A DNA stretch of 5,226 nt from RGIG3009 sp964390295 (GTDB lineage: Bacteria > Bacillota > Clostridia > Oscillospirales > Acutalibacteraceae), in contig CAYMHR010000057.1 of NCBI GenBank assembly GCA_964390295.1, positions 1-5,226 of the forward strand, in the 5' to 3' direction. The translations under genes were made by a program, and so were the position numbers. The notes under the pieces were generated by a model that searched no databases, was not told the DNA's origin, and was given only the letters and a program-made list of their open reading frames with translations. The first letter of the stretch is position 1, and the number at the start of each line of letters is the position of its first letter. Of the stretch, positions 1 through 5,226 are shown in pieces.

Positions 1-366
1 CGGATATGTACTCGGCTGTGCCGAAGAGGTCGGTGTAATCCTCTGTCGTACAGCCTTTTATATGATGAGCTTAGCTCGTCGGATATCACTTTTGAAAGAG
101 CGATCGATTTGTATAATGACGCCACGCTCCAAGCCACCATGAAACAGGTCGGGGACAAAGTGGCGAACGCCATCGACAACATGCATGATGCCATGAATTC
201 CGGGTTTCATGCGGTTTATGACGCGATCGATAGCGGCAATGAAATACTTGCCAAAACGCGGCGCGATCAGAACCTCGCCAATACCATTGACATTGTTCAG
301 CGCCATAAGCTGAACAATATGATGAAAACACAAAACGGAATTTTGGAAAAACATTTTAATCTATAA
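1..366 (+). CDS. C-terminal part of an uncharacterised protein, 5' end outside the window, possibly frameshifted
   Basis: The reading frame is open from the first base to a TAA at 364-366, giving about 121 residues; the true start lies upstream. I cannot assign a function. From about position 40 the protein looks genuine: a stretch LLYDELSSSDITFERAIDLYND is followed by a long, polar, probably helical or coiled-coil segment (GDKVANAIDNMHDAMNSGF, then HAVYDAIDSGNEIL) ending in ...GILEKHFNL. No membrane segment, signal peptide or catalytic motif is visible. The pattern of a Tyr-Asp helix, a Ser-rich turn and 'A-x-x-L-Y' before a long amphipathic helix recalls small uncharacterised clostridial proteins, but this is a memory-based impression. 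The first dozen residues (RICTRLCRRGRC) are Arg/Cys-rich and unlike the rest, which raises the frameshift question treated in the findings. An internal TTG at 109 could be called as a start but has no ribosome binding site, and the frame continues upstream. A likely terminator follows at 410-447. Confidence 0.6.
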   Translation, partial: RICTRLCRRGRCNPLSYSLLYDELSSSDITFERAIDLYNDATLQATMKQVGDKVANAIDNMHDAMNSGFHAVYDAIDSGNEILAKTRRDQNLANTIDIVQRHKLNNMMKTQNGILEKHFNL

Positions 367-409
367 TCGTCGATTAACCGCCCACCTTTAACACGAAACC
401 AGAGAAAAC

Positions 410-447
410 GCCAACCGTCATCCTTCGCGATGGCGGATGGCTTTCTT
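410..447 (+). terminator. Probable rho-independent terminator after the first gene
   Basis: The hairpin has an outer arm GCCA (410-413) pairing with TGGC (438-441), an A.A mismatch, and an inner 8-pair stem CCGTCATC (415-422) with GATGGCGG (429-436) that includes one G.T pair. The loop is CTTCGC. The T-tract is short and interrupted (TTTCTT, 442-447). It lies 43 bases after the stop at 364-366 and upstream of the exporter promoter, which is where a terminator is expected. Confidence 0.6.
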
Positions 448-496
448 GTGCGTGCAAGTTCCCGGTGCGTCGAATACGGGAAAATGCATATATCGC

Positions 497-525
497 TTGA
501 AAATATTCAGGATAAATGATATAGT
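497..525 (+). promoter_or_regulatory. Sigma-A promoter of the ABC exporter operon (extended -10)
   Basis: TTGAAA at 497-502 is followed by a 17-base spacer and TATAGT at 520-525. A TG one base upstream of the -10 (517-518) makes it an extended -10 promoter. The expected transcription start is about 531-533, leaving a leader of roughly 90 bases before the ATG at 623. An inverted repeat begins almost exactly at the predicted start. Confidence 0.75.
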
Positions 526-530
526 GTATA

Positions 531-557
531 CGTGCCGCAAACGGTTGTGACGGCACG
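531..557 (+). promoter_or_regulatory. Inverted repeat at the exporter transcription start: possible operator or 5' hairpin
   Basis: CGTGCCG (531-537) and CGGCACG (551-557) are perfect 7-base inverted repeats separated by 13 bases. Their centres are 20 bases apart, about two helical turns, as for a dimeric repressor. As RNA the element can also fold with an inner CAA/TTG stem (538-540 with 545-547) around an ACGG loop. It lies just downstream of the -10 box. No regulator gene lies in the window to pair with it. The repeat is seen; its role is inferred. Confidence 0.4.
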
Positions 558-622
558 GGCGATCGGGCGAGTCGGTGAAAGACACGACGGTACCCTGCCA
601 ATTCTATTTTGGACGGCGTAGT

Positions 623-2344
623 ATGAAGCATTTATTATCGTATATGAAGCAATATCGCAAGGAGGCCGTATTGGGCCCCCTTTTTAAGCTGACGGAGGCC
701 TTGTTCGAGCTGTTCGTTCCGCTGGTCGTGGCCAATATTATCGACAACGGTATCGGCCGGGGGGATAAACGACTGATTTATACCAACGGCCTGTTGATGA
801 TCGCTTTGGGCGTGATTGGTTTCATCTGTGCCATTGTCGCACAATATTTTGCCGCCAAGGCCTCGGTTGGGTTCGCGGCCAATTTGCGATCCGCCCTGTA
901 TCGCAAGGTGAGTGCGTCCAGCTACACCGATCTGGATCAAATCGGCACGTCTACCCTCATGACGCGGATGACGGGCGACGTCAACCAGGTACAAACCGGC
1001 GTTAATTTGACGTTGCGTCTGTTGCTTCGCTCGCCGTTCATCGTGTTCGGCGCGATGATTATGGCGTTTACGGTCGATGCACAGTCGGCACTGATTTTCG
1101 TGGCGACCATTCCCGTGCTGACGGTGATCGTGGTTGCGATCATGAAAACGACGGTGCCGCTGTATAAGCGCGCACAACGGCAGGTGGACCGGCTCTCACT
1201 GACGACACGGGAATCCCTCAAGGGTGTCCGCGTCATTCGCGCTTTTCGCAAGGAGCAGGAGGAAACGGACGAGTTTGATCGGGTCAACGACGGTCTGACG
1301 GCACTGCAGCTTTTTGCCGGAAAAATCTCGGCACTGATGAATCCGCTGACCTATATCATTGTCAACGCGGCGGTTATCGCCATTCTTTTGGTGGGCGGCC
1401 ATCGCGTGTATTCCGGTCATCTGACGGCCGGCGCGATCGTCGCGCTGTATAACTACATGTCGCAAATTTTGGTGGAGCTGATTAAGCTGGCCAATATGAT
1501 TATGACCTTGAATAAGGCATTGGCTTCCGCGTCGCGAATCGATGCCGTTCTGTCGGCGGAGCAATACGGCGAGGCGGCTACTGACGGTTCGCCGGCATTT
1601 GATCCGCAGGCGGCGGTGGAATTTTCTTCCGTCGGCTTTCGCTATGCCGGTGCCGCCGAGGAGTCGTTGAGCGGGATCAACGTTGCGGTAGGCCGTGGCG
1701 AGCGGATCGGCATTATCGGCGCTACCGGCTCCGGAAAATCCACGCTGGTCAGTCTGATCCCGCATTTCTACGGCGTGACGTCCGGTGCCGTGGCCGTAAA
1801 CGGCCGGGACGTGAAAGAATACTCCGACGAGGAGCTACGCCGAAGAATCGGTATCGTACCGCAAAAATCGGTGCTGTTCAAGGGTAGCATCCGGGACAAT
1901 CTGTTGCTTGGTGGTAAATCTGCCGACGATGCGGAGCTGATGAAAGCGGTTTGCGCCGCGCAAGCCGCCGACGTGGTCGCCTCCAAGGGCGGCTTGGACG
2001 GCTGGGTGGAGCAAAACGGACGGAATCTGTCGGGCGGCCAGCGGCAACGGCTGTGTATTGCACGCGCCCTAGTTGGTGATCCGGAAATCCTCATTTTCGA
2101 CGACAGCGCCTCGGCGCTGGATTTTGCTACCGAAGCTGCTTTGAGAAAAGCGCTCGAAGCGTTGCCGTACAAGCCGACCGTCTTTACGGTTTCTCAGCGC
2201 GTTTCCTCGGTCATGGGTTGCGATCGGATCATCGTGTTGGACGACGGAAACGCCGTCGGCATCGGAACACATCGGGAATTGCTTGATTCATGCCCCGTTT
2301 ATGCCGAAATTTGCGCTTCTCAGCTGGACAAGGAGGAGCTGTAA
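623..2344 (+). CDS. ABC exporter half-transporter, subunit with degenerate ATP site (heterodimer partner 1)
   Basis: The 573-residue protein is a type IV exporter half-transporter in the inner membrane: six membrane helices (roughly 15-40, 51-78, 133-155, 156-180, 240-265, 271-297) followed by an ATPase domain from about 330. Visible motifs are Walker A GATGSGKST (366-374), Q-loop Gln414, signature LSGGQ (469-473), Walker B ILIFDD with Asp493 and Asp494, and D-loop SALD (497-500). The switch region reads VSQR, with Gln525 where His is usual. The catalytic Glu is thus Asp and the switch His is Gln, the pattern of the catalytically impaired subunit of heterodimers such as TM287/288 or LmrCD. 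Its intact LSGGQ should serve the partner's active site. I chose ATG 623, giving MKHLLSYMKQYRKEA, a typical start for this family. Its ribosome site is weak (GGACGG at 611-616). An in-frame GTG at 575 would add 16 atypical residues. The next gene starts after a single base. Substrate unknown; drug, peptide or lipid export are all possible. Confidence 0.93.
   Translation: MKHLLSYMKQYRKEAVLGPLFKLTEALFELFVPLVVANIIDNGIGRGDKRLIYTNGLLMIALGVIGFICAIVAQYFAAKASVGFAANLRSALYRKVSASSYTDLDQIGTSTLMTRMTGDVNQVQTGVNLTLRLLLRSPFIVFGAMIMAFTVDAQSALIFVATIPVLTVIVVAIMKTTVPLYKRAQRQVDRLSLTTRESLKGVRVIRAFRKEQEETDEFDRVNDGLTALQLFAGKISALMNPLTYIIVNAAVIAILLVGGHRVYSGHLTAGAIVALYNYMSQILVELIKLANMIMTLNKALASASRIDAVLSAEQYGEAATDGSPAFDPQAAVEFSSVGFRYAGAAEESLSGINVAVGRGERIGIIGATGSGKSTLVSLIPHFYGVTSGAVAVNGRDVKEYSDEELRRRIGIVPQKSVLFKGSIRDNLLLGGKSADDAELMKAVCAAQAADVVASKGGLDGWVEQNGRNLSGGQRQRLCIARALVGDPEILIFDDSASALDFATEAALRKALEALPYKPTVFTVSQRVSSVMGCDRIIVLDDGNAVGIGTHRELLDSCPVYAEICASQLDKEEL
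2330..2336 (+). promoter_or_regulatory. Ribosome binding site that fixes the GTG start of the second exporter gene
   Basis: AAGGAGG, a near-perfect match to the 16S anti-Shine-Dalgarno sequence, lies inside the last codons of the first exporter gene and nine bases before GTG 2346. The second reading frame is open back to an ATG at 2283, but that overlaps the first gene and adds 21 residues with no family character. This site therefore decides for GTG 2346 and suggests coupled translation of the two subunits. Confidence 0.85.
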
Positions 2345-2345
2345 C

Positions 2346-4085
2346 GTGAAAAAAACAGGTACCGTAAAAAAATTGATCACCATGCTGGGAAGCCAGCTGT
2401 GCCTTTTCGCGGTTTCTCTGGGACTGGCGGCGGTCACGGTGGCGTTGACATTGTATCTGCCGGTGCTGTTCGGAGATGCCGTCAACTGCATCGTGGGGGA
2501 AGGCAACGTCGATTTTGAGGAGATACGGCGCATCGTCGTCAAAATGGCGATCGCCATTGCGGCGACGGCGGTTGCACAGTGGTTGATGAGTCTTTGCAAC
2601 AACCGATTGAGCTATCGGTTGATTCACGATTTGCGCGGCAAGGCGTTTGCCAAGCTACAAAAGCTACCGCTTTCCTACGTTGATACGCACCCCTACGGCG
2701 ATACCGTCAGCCGCATTATTACCGATACCGATACCTTGGCGGACGGCTTGCTCATGGGCTTTTCACAGTTATTTACCGGTGTTATTACGGTCATCGGAAC
2801 GGTGGTGCTGATGTTCCGTATCCATTGGCAAATCTCATTGGTGGTGGTTGTGCTGACCCCGGTGTCGCTGTTGGTCGCCAAATTCATTGCCGGGCGCACG
2901 TATCGTATGTTTCGGTTGCAATCCGAAACGCGAGGCGAGCAAACCTCCTTTATTGAAGAAACGGTGGGGAATCAAAAGGTGATCCAGGCGTTTCACCACG
3001 AGGCGATGGCGACCGCCCGGTTCGATGAGATCAACGAACGGTTAAGGGATTGCTCGCTCAAGGCGACGTTCTTTTCGTCGATGGTCAATCCGTCTACCCG
3101 TATTATCAACGCGGTGATTTACGCGTTGGTTTGCCTGCTGGGCGCACTGACCATCGTTTCGGACGGTTCGGCGCTGACGGTCGGTGCGCTTTCGGCACTG
3201 TTGAGCTATGCCGGGCAGTACGCCAAGCCGTTTAACGAAATATCCGGAGTGCTGACCGAGCTGTCGTCTGCCATTGCTTCGGCGAACCGTGTGTTTGAGA
3301 TCATCGAACAGCCGGAGGAAGTGTCGGATGCCGACTTGCCGGCTTTGCCGGATGCCCAGGGACGGGTATCGCTGGATCACGTTTGTTTTTCCTACGTGCC
3401 CGACAAACCGCTGATCGACAATATTACGTTGCAGTTCCGGAGCGGTCAGCAAATTGCGATCGTCGGCCCGACCGGTTGCGGAAAAACCACGCTAATCAAT
3501 TTGCTGATGCGGTTTTACGACGTGACGGGCGGTAGTGTTTCTGTGGACGACGTGGACATTCGTACCGTGACCCGACACAGTCTGCGAAAGAATTACGGCA
3601 TGGTGTTGCAGGAAACGTGGCTTAAATCGGGAACGGTTCGGGAAAATATCGTCATGGGTAATCCGCAGGCTACCGATGAAGAAGTGCTGGCGGCGGCAAA
3701 AGCGACGCACGCGCATAGCTTTATCAAGCGACTCCCGAACGGCTACGATACTGTGCTGGGGGAGGACGGCGGCAGCTTATCGGAAGGTCAAAAGCAGTTG
3801 CTTTGTATCACGCGGATTATGTTGTGTCCGCCGCCGATGCTGATTTTGGACGAAGCGACCTCTTCCATCGACGTGAAAACGGAAATGCATATTCAGCACG
3901 CATTCCAAAGACTGATGAAGGGACGCACCAGCTTTGTGGTGGCGCACCGCCTGTCTACCATCAAGCATTCGGACGTTATCCTGGTTATGAAGGACGGCAA
4001 TATCATTGAGTACGGCGACCACGCGACGCTGTTGAGTCAAAGAGGCTTCTATTACGATCTGTACAACAGCCAGTTTGCCAACTGA
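2346..4085 (+). CDS. ABC exporter half-transporter, subunit with the hydrolysing ATP site (heterodimer partner 2)
   Basis: The 579-residue protein begins at GTG 2346 (MKKTGTVKKLI). It has six membrane helices (roughly 13-46, 62-84, 135-162, 163-185, 246-275, 277-305) and an ATPase domain from about 340. Motifs are Walker A GPTGCGKTT (374-382), Q-loop Gln422, signature LSEGQ (478-482, Glu480 in place of Gly), Walker B MLILDE with Asp502 and catalytic Glu503, D-loop SSID (506-509) and switch His534 in VAHRLST. This is the exact complement of the upstream subunit: catalytic residues kept, signature degraded. In heterodimeric exporters the working ATP site is built from Walker A/B of this subunit and LSGGQ of the other, while the reverse site binds ATP but hydrolyses poorly. 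One base separates it from the upstream stop, so both subunits should be made together. Relatives include the BmrCD and LmrCD multidrug pairs, but drug transport here is inference. No clear terminator follows before the purC promoter. Confidence 0.94.
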   Translation: MKKTGTVKKLITMLGSQLCLFAVSLGLAAVTVALTLYLPVLFGDAVNCIVGEGNVDFEEIRRIVVKMAIAIAATAVAQWLMSLCNNRLSYRLIHDLRGKAFAKLQKLPLSYVDTHPYGDTVSRIITDTDTLADGLLMGFSQLFTGVITVIGTVVLMFRIHWQISLVVVVLTPVSLLVAKFIAGRTYRMFRLQSETRGEQTSFIEETVGNQKVIQAFHHEAMATARFDEINERLRDCSLKATFFSSMVNPSTRIINAVIYALVCLLGALTIVSDGSALTVGALSALLSYAGQYAKPFNEISGVLTELSSAIASANRVFEIIEQPEEVSDADLPALPDAQGRVSLDHVCFSYVPDKPLIDNITLQFRSGQQIAIVGPTGCGKTTLINLLMRFYDVTGGSVSVDDVDIRTVTRHSLRKNYGMVLQETWLKSGTVRENIVMGNPQATDEEVLAAAKATHAHSFIKRLPNGYDTVLGEDGGSLSEGQKQLLCITRIMLCPPPMLILDEATSSIDVKTEMHIQHAFQRLMKGRTSFVVAHRLSTIKHSDVILVMKDGNIIEYGDHATLLSQRGFYYDLYNSQFAN

Positions 4086-4134
4086 TCCGTGCGCCGAAAA
4101 GTGCGGAAAGACCGCAAGATTGTCAACAAGGCTA

Positions 4135-4163
4135 TTGACTTTTATGCCGAAAAAGAGTATAAT
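4135..4163 (+). promoter_or_regulatory. Strong sigma-A promoter of purC
   Basis: TTGACT at 4135-4140, a 17-base spacer and a perfect TATAAT at 4158-4163. The expected start is about 4170, giving a leader of about 88 bases. A small inverted repeat, GTCAA (4122-4126) and TTGAC (4135-4139), overlaps the -35 and could be a regulator site or chance. I see no recognisable PurR box or purine riboswitch in this stretch. Confidence 0.85.
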
Positions 4164-4181
4164 AGCTTCTATCTTGATAAG

Positions 4182-4231
4182 GTCGTGGTAGTGGTAGTCG
4201 TTGCAGAACGGCACGGGAAGATCGGTAAATC
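4182..4231 (+). promoter_or_regulatory. Possible structured element in the purC leader
   Basis: The leader holds a tandem GTGGTA (4185-4190 and 4191-4196) and a hairpin GTCGTT (4197-4202) / AACGGC (4207-4212) closed by a GCAG loop, with one G.T pair. The 3' part, CGGCACGGG followed by GATCGG (4209-4225), closely resembles the exporter leader at 551-566. It fits no riboswitch class I recognise. Its function is unknown and the structure may be weak. Confidence 0.3.
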
Positions 4232-4242
4232 AAAATTTTAAT

Positions 4243-4249
4243 AAAGGAG
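4243..4249 (+). promoter_or_regulatory. Ribosome binding site of purC
   Basis: AAAGGAG lies eight bases before ATG 4258 in an A/T-rich, probably unstructured stretch. This supports the start of the purC frame and efficient translation. Confidence 0.8.
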
Positions 4250-4257
4250 TCTTGTAA

Positions 4258-4947
4258 ATGAAAACTCTGTATTCGGGGAAAACCAAAGACGTTTTGTTGG
4301 ATGAGCAAACCAACGTTGTTAGCCTGCTGTTCAAGGACAGCATGACCGGCGAAAACGGTGTGTTTGATCCCGGCTCTAACACGGTCGGCGGCAGTGTCGC
4401 CGGTAAGGGCAAGATCGGGTTGACCATTTCCAAGTACTTCTTTGAACTGATGGAGAAAAACGGGATTCCCACCCATTACATCGCGGCGGATATTGACAAG
4501 GGCCTGATGCAGGTGCGTAACCTGACGGTGCCGAAGCTGGAGTTTGTACTGCGGTATTTCACCGCCGGCAGCATGTGCCGTCGTTTCACGCTGGAGGAAG
4601 GTATTGTGTTTGATCCTCCGTATGCGGAGGTTACGCTGAAGGACGATATTCAAGGCGATCCGCTGATCAGTGAGCGTATTTGCTTGATGAAAGGCTTGCT
4701 CAAGGAGGGCCAGTATGCCGAAGCGCAGGACATTGTGTTGCGCGTGGGCGAGGTCCTGAAAAAGGAGCTGGCTTCGCTGAACCTGACCTTGATCGATTTT
4801 AAAATCGAGATCGGTTATGATGAAAGCGGAAAAATGTACGTTGCCGATGAAATTACGCCGGATATTTGGCGCGTGCGCGATGAAAACGGCAACATTCCGA
4901 ACCAGTTGGATTGTGCCAAAATGCTTATGGCGAAAATGAAGCTGTAA
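4258..4947 (+). CDS. purC: Phosphoribosylaminoimidazole-succinocarboxamide synthase (SAICAR synthetase), divergent short form
   Basis: This cytoplasmic enzyme joins CAIR and aspartate, using ATP, to form SAICAR in de novo purine synthesis. The 229-residue protein shows the family's landmarks: the N-terminal nucleotide loop YSGKTKDV (5-12), LEFVLRYFTAGS (94-105, matching the usual E-x-V-x-R-x-x-A-G-S block), TLKDDIQGDPLISE with the conserved Asp-Pro, LIDFKIEIG (178-186) and DEITPDIWRVRD (197-208, matching DEhSPDxxRhWD). It is slightly shorter than E. coli PurC (237 residues). The segment FDPGSNTVGGSVAGKGKIGL (37-56) replaces the usual motif around the substrate loop, and Arg207 sits where Trp is common. 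I recognise this variant as typical of clostridial PurC. It has its own promoter, a good ribosome site (AAAGGAG, 8 bases before ATG) and its own terminator, so it appears to be monocistronic rather than part of a pur operon. Confidence 0.93.
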   Translation: MKTLYSGKTKDVLLDEQTNVVSLLFKDSMTGENGVFDPGSNTVGGSVAGKGKIGLTISKYFFELMEKNGIPTHYIAADIDKGLMQVRNLTVPKLEFVLRYFTAGSMCRRFTLEEGIVFDPPYAEVTLKDDIQGDPLISERICLMKGLLKEGQYAEAQDIVLRVGEVLKKELASLNLTLIDFKIEIGYDESGKMYVADEITPDIWRVRDENGNIPNQLDCAKMLMAKMKL

Positions 4948-4968
4948 GCACGCAAAGCAAATAACGGT

Positions 4969-5010
4969 AAAACGCACTGACCCCGTAAGGCTACGGGATC
5001 AGTGCGTTTT
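4969..5010 (+). terminator. Strong rho-independent terminator of purC
   Basis: A 12-pair lower stem (4969-4980 with 4999-5010, AAAACGCACTGA against TCAGTGCGTTTT), a C.A mismatch, then a 6-pair upper stem CCCGTA/TACGGG closed by AGGC (4988-4991). The four T residues at 5007-5010 double as the stem's 3' end. It lies 21 bases after the purC stop. Because the 5' arm begins with AAAA it could also end transcription coming from the other strand. Confidence 0.92.
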
Positions 5011-5035
5011 GTAAAATCGGGGACGACGAGGCAAC

Positions 5036-5057
5036 GATGCCCTGCCAAGGCATTTTT
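5036..5057 (+). terminator. Weak hairpin with T-tract between purC and the tRNA
   Basis: GATGCC (5036-5041) can pair with GGCATT (5049-5054) around a 7-base loop, with further T residues to 5057. The stem is short and the strong terminator just upstream makes a second one unnecessary. An alternative stem GGCA (5030-5033) / TGCC (5038-5041) would exclude it. Low confidence as a working terminator. Confidence 0.25.
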
Positions 5058-5109
5058 GCAAAGTGGTCGAGCCGGTGAAATTTTCCGCCGTTCTTTTCCG
5101 GAAAAACAG

Positions 5110-5139
5110 TTGACAAACCGGACGGTACGGTGGTATAAT
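5110..5139 (+). promoter_or_regulatory. Consensus promoter of the tRNA-Leu gene
   Basis: Perfect TTGACA (5110-5115) and TATAAT (5134-5139) with an 18-base spacer, preceded by an A-rich run (GGAAAAAC, 5100-5107). The predicted start near 5146 is about ten bases before the mature tRNA end, a usual arrangement for a stable RNA promoter. Confidence 0.88.
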
Positions 5140-5155
5140 ATCTACTGCTTTATAT

Positions 5156-5226
5156 GCGAGGATGCTGGAACAGGCAGACAGGCACGTTTGAGGTGCGTGT
5201 GTCTTTGACGTGAGGGTTCAAGTCCC
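5156..5226 (+). tRNA. tRNA-Leu (anticodon GAG), 3' end cut by the window
   Basis: The acceptor 5' strand is GCGAGGA (5156-5162), followed by T8-G9. The D stem is CTG/CAG (5165-5167 with 5179-5181) with the conserved GG at 5173-5174. The anticodon stem is CACGT/GCGTG (5183-5187 with 5195-5199) and its loop TTGAGGT places GAG at 5190-5192, reading CUC and CUU codons. The 12-base variable region (5200-5211) folds as GTC/GAC, the long arm expected of a class II Leu tRNA. The T arm GAGGG-TTCAAGT-CCC runs to the window end, so the last T-stem bases, the acceptor 3' strand and any encoded CCA are missing. Further tRNA genes may follow in the same transcript. Confidence 0.93.

Noticed and set aside
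575..622. GTG 575 as the start of the first exporter gene, adding 16 residues
   Set aside because: No good ribosome site precedes it, and the extension (KDTTVPCQFYFGRRS) does not resemble the N-terminus of this family, whereas MKHLLSYMKQYRKEA from ATG 623 does.
635..1177. Long open frames on the minus strand opposite the exporter genes and purC, up to 281 codons
   Set aside because: They lie antisense to well-supported genes, are rich in His, Arg and Gln as shadow frames are, and have no recognisable motif.
2283..2345. ATG 2283 as the start of the second exporter gene
   Set aside because: It overlaps the end of the upstream gene and adds 21 residues without family character. The AAGGAGG at 2330-2336 points to GTG 2346.
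4102..4116. Small hairpin TGCGG/CCGCA after the second exporter gene as a terminator
   Set aside because: The stem has only five pairs and no T-tract follows, so it is not convincing as a terminator.
4122..4139. GTCAA/TTGAC inverted repeat overlapping the purC -35 as an operator
   Set aside because: Arms of five bases, one of them the -35 box itself, are easily explained by chance; noted only with the promoter.
5082..5106. TTTTCC...GGAAAA inverted repeat just upstream of the tRNA promoter
   Set aside because: It is low-complexity and overlaps the A-rich upstream region expected of a strong stable-RNA promoter.
5002..5208. 68-codon plus-strand frame through the terminator, promoter and tRNA
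   Set aside because: It starts inside the terminator hairpin and runs through the tRNA gene, has no ribosome site, and encodes nothing recognisable.

Overview
The window looks like ordinary chromosomal DNA from a Gram-positive bacterium of the Clostridia type. It could be an uncultured, moderately GC-rich relative of the Oscillospiraceae, but the exact lineage is a guess. The reasons are strong AGGAGG-type ribosome binding sites, near-consensus sigma-A promoters with 17-18 base spacers, hairpin-plus-T terminators, and a short, divergent PurC of the kind I associate with clostridia. All recognised genes lie on the + strand. I see no mobile element, CRISPR array or phage gene.

Layout. Positions 1-366 hold the C-terminal end of an unrecognised protein, followed by a probable terminator at 410-447. 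A strong extended -10 promoter at 497-525 drives a two-gene operon (623-2344 and 2346-4085). It encodes the two half-transporters of a heterodimeric type IV ABC exporter. A near-perfect promoter at 4135-4163 then drives purC (4258-4947), which makes SAICAR in purine synthesis and ends in a long terminator hairpin at 4969-5010. The last 120 bases carry a consensus promoter (5110-5139) and the first 71 bases of a tRNA-Leu with anticodon GAG, cut by the window edge.

How the genes work together. The two ABC subunits clearly form one machine. The first has a good LSGGQ signature but lost its catalytic Glu (now Asp) and switch His (now Gln). The second keeps both but has LSEGQ. The pair should therefore form one hydrolysing and one degenerate ATP site, as in TM287/288, BmrCD and LmrCD. 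The substrate cannot be read from sequence. purC and the tRNA are separate transcription units.

I did not find a convincing new biological system. The points most worth a second look are regulatory: an inverted repeat at the start of the exporter transcript, a possible 24-codon leader ORF ending one base before the first exporter gene, and a short element shared between the exporter and purC leaders. There is also a possible frameshift in the first, partial gene.
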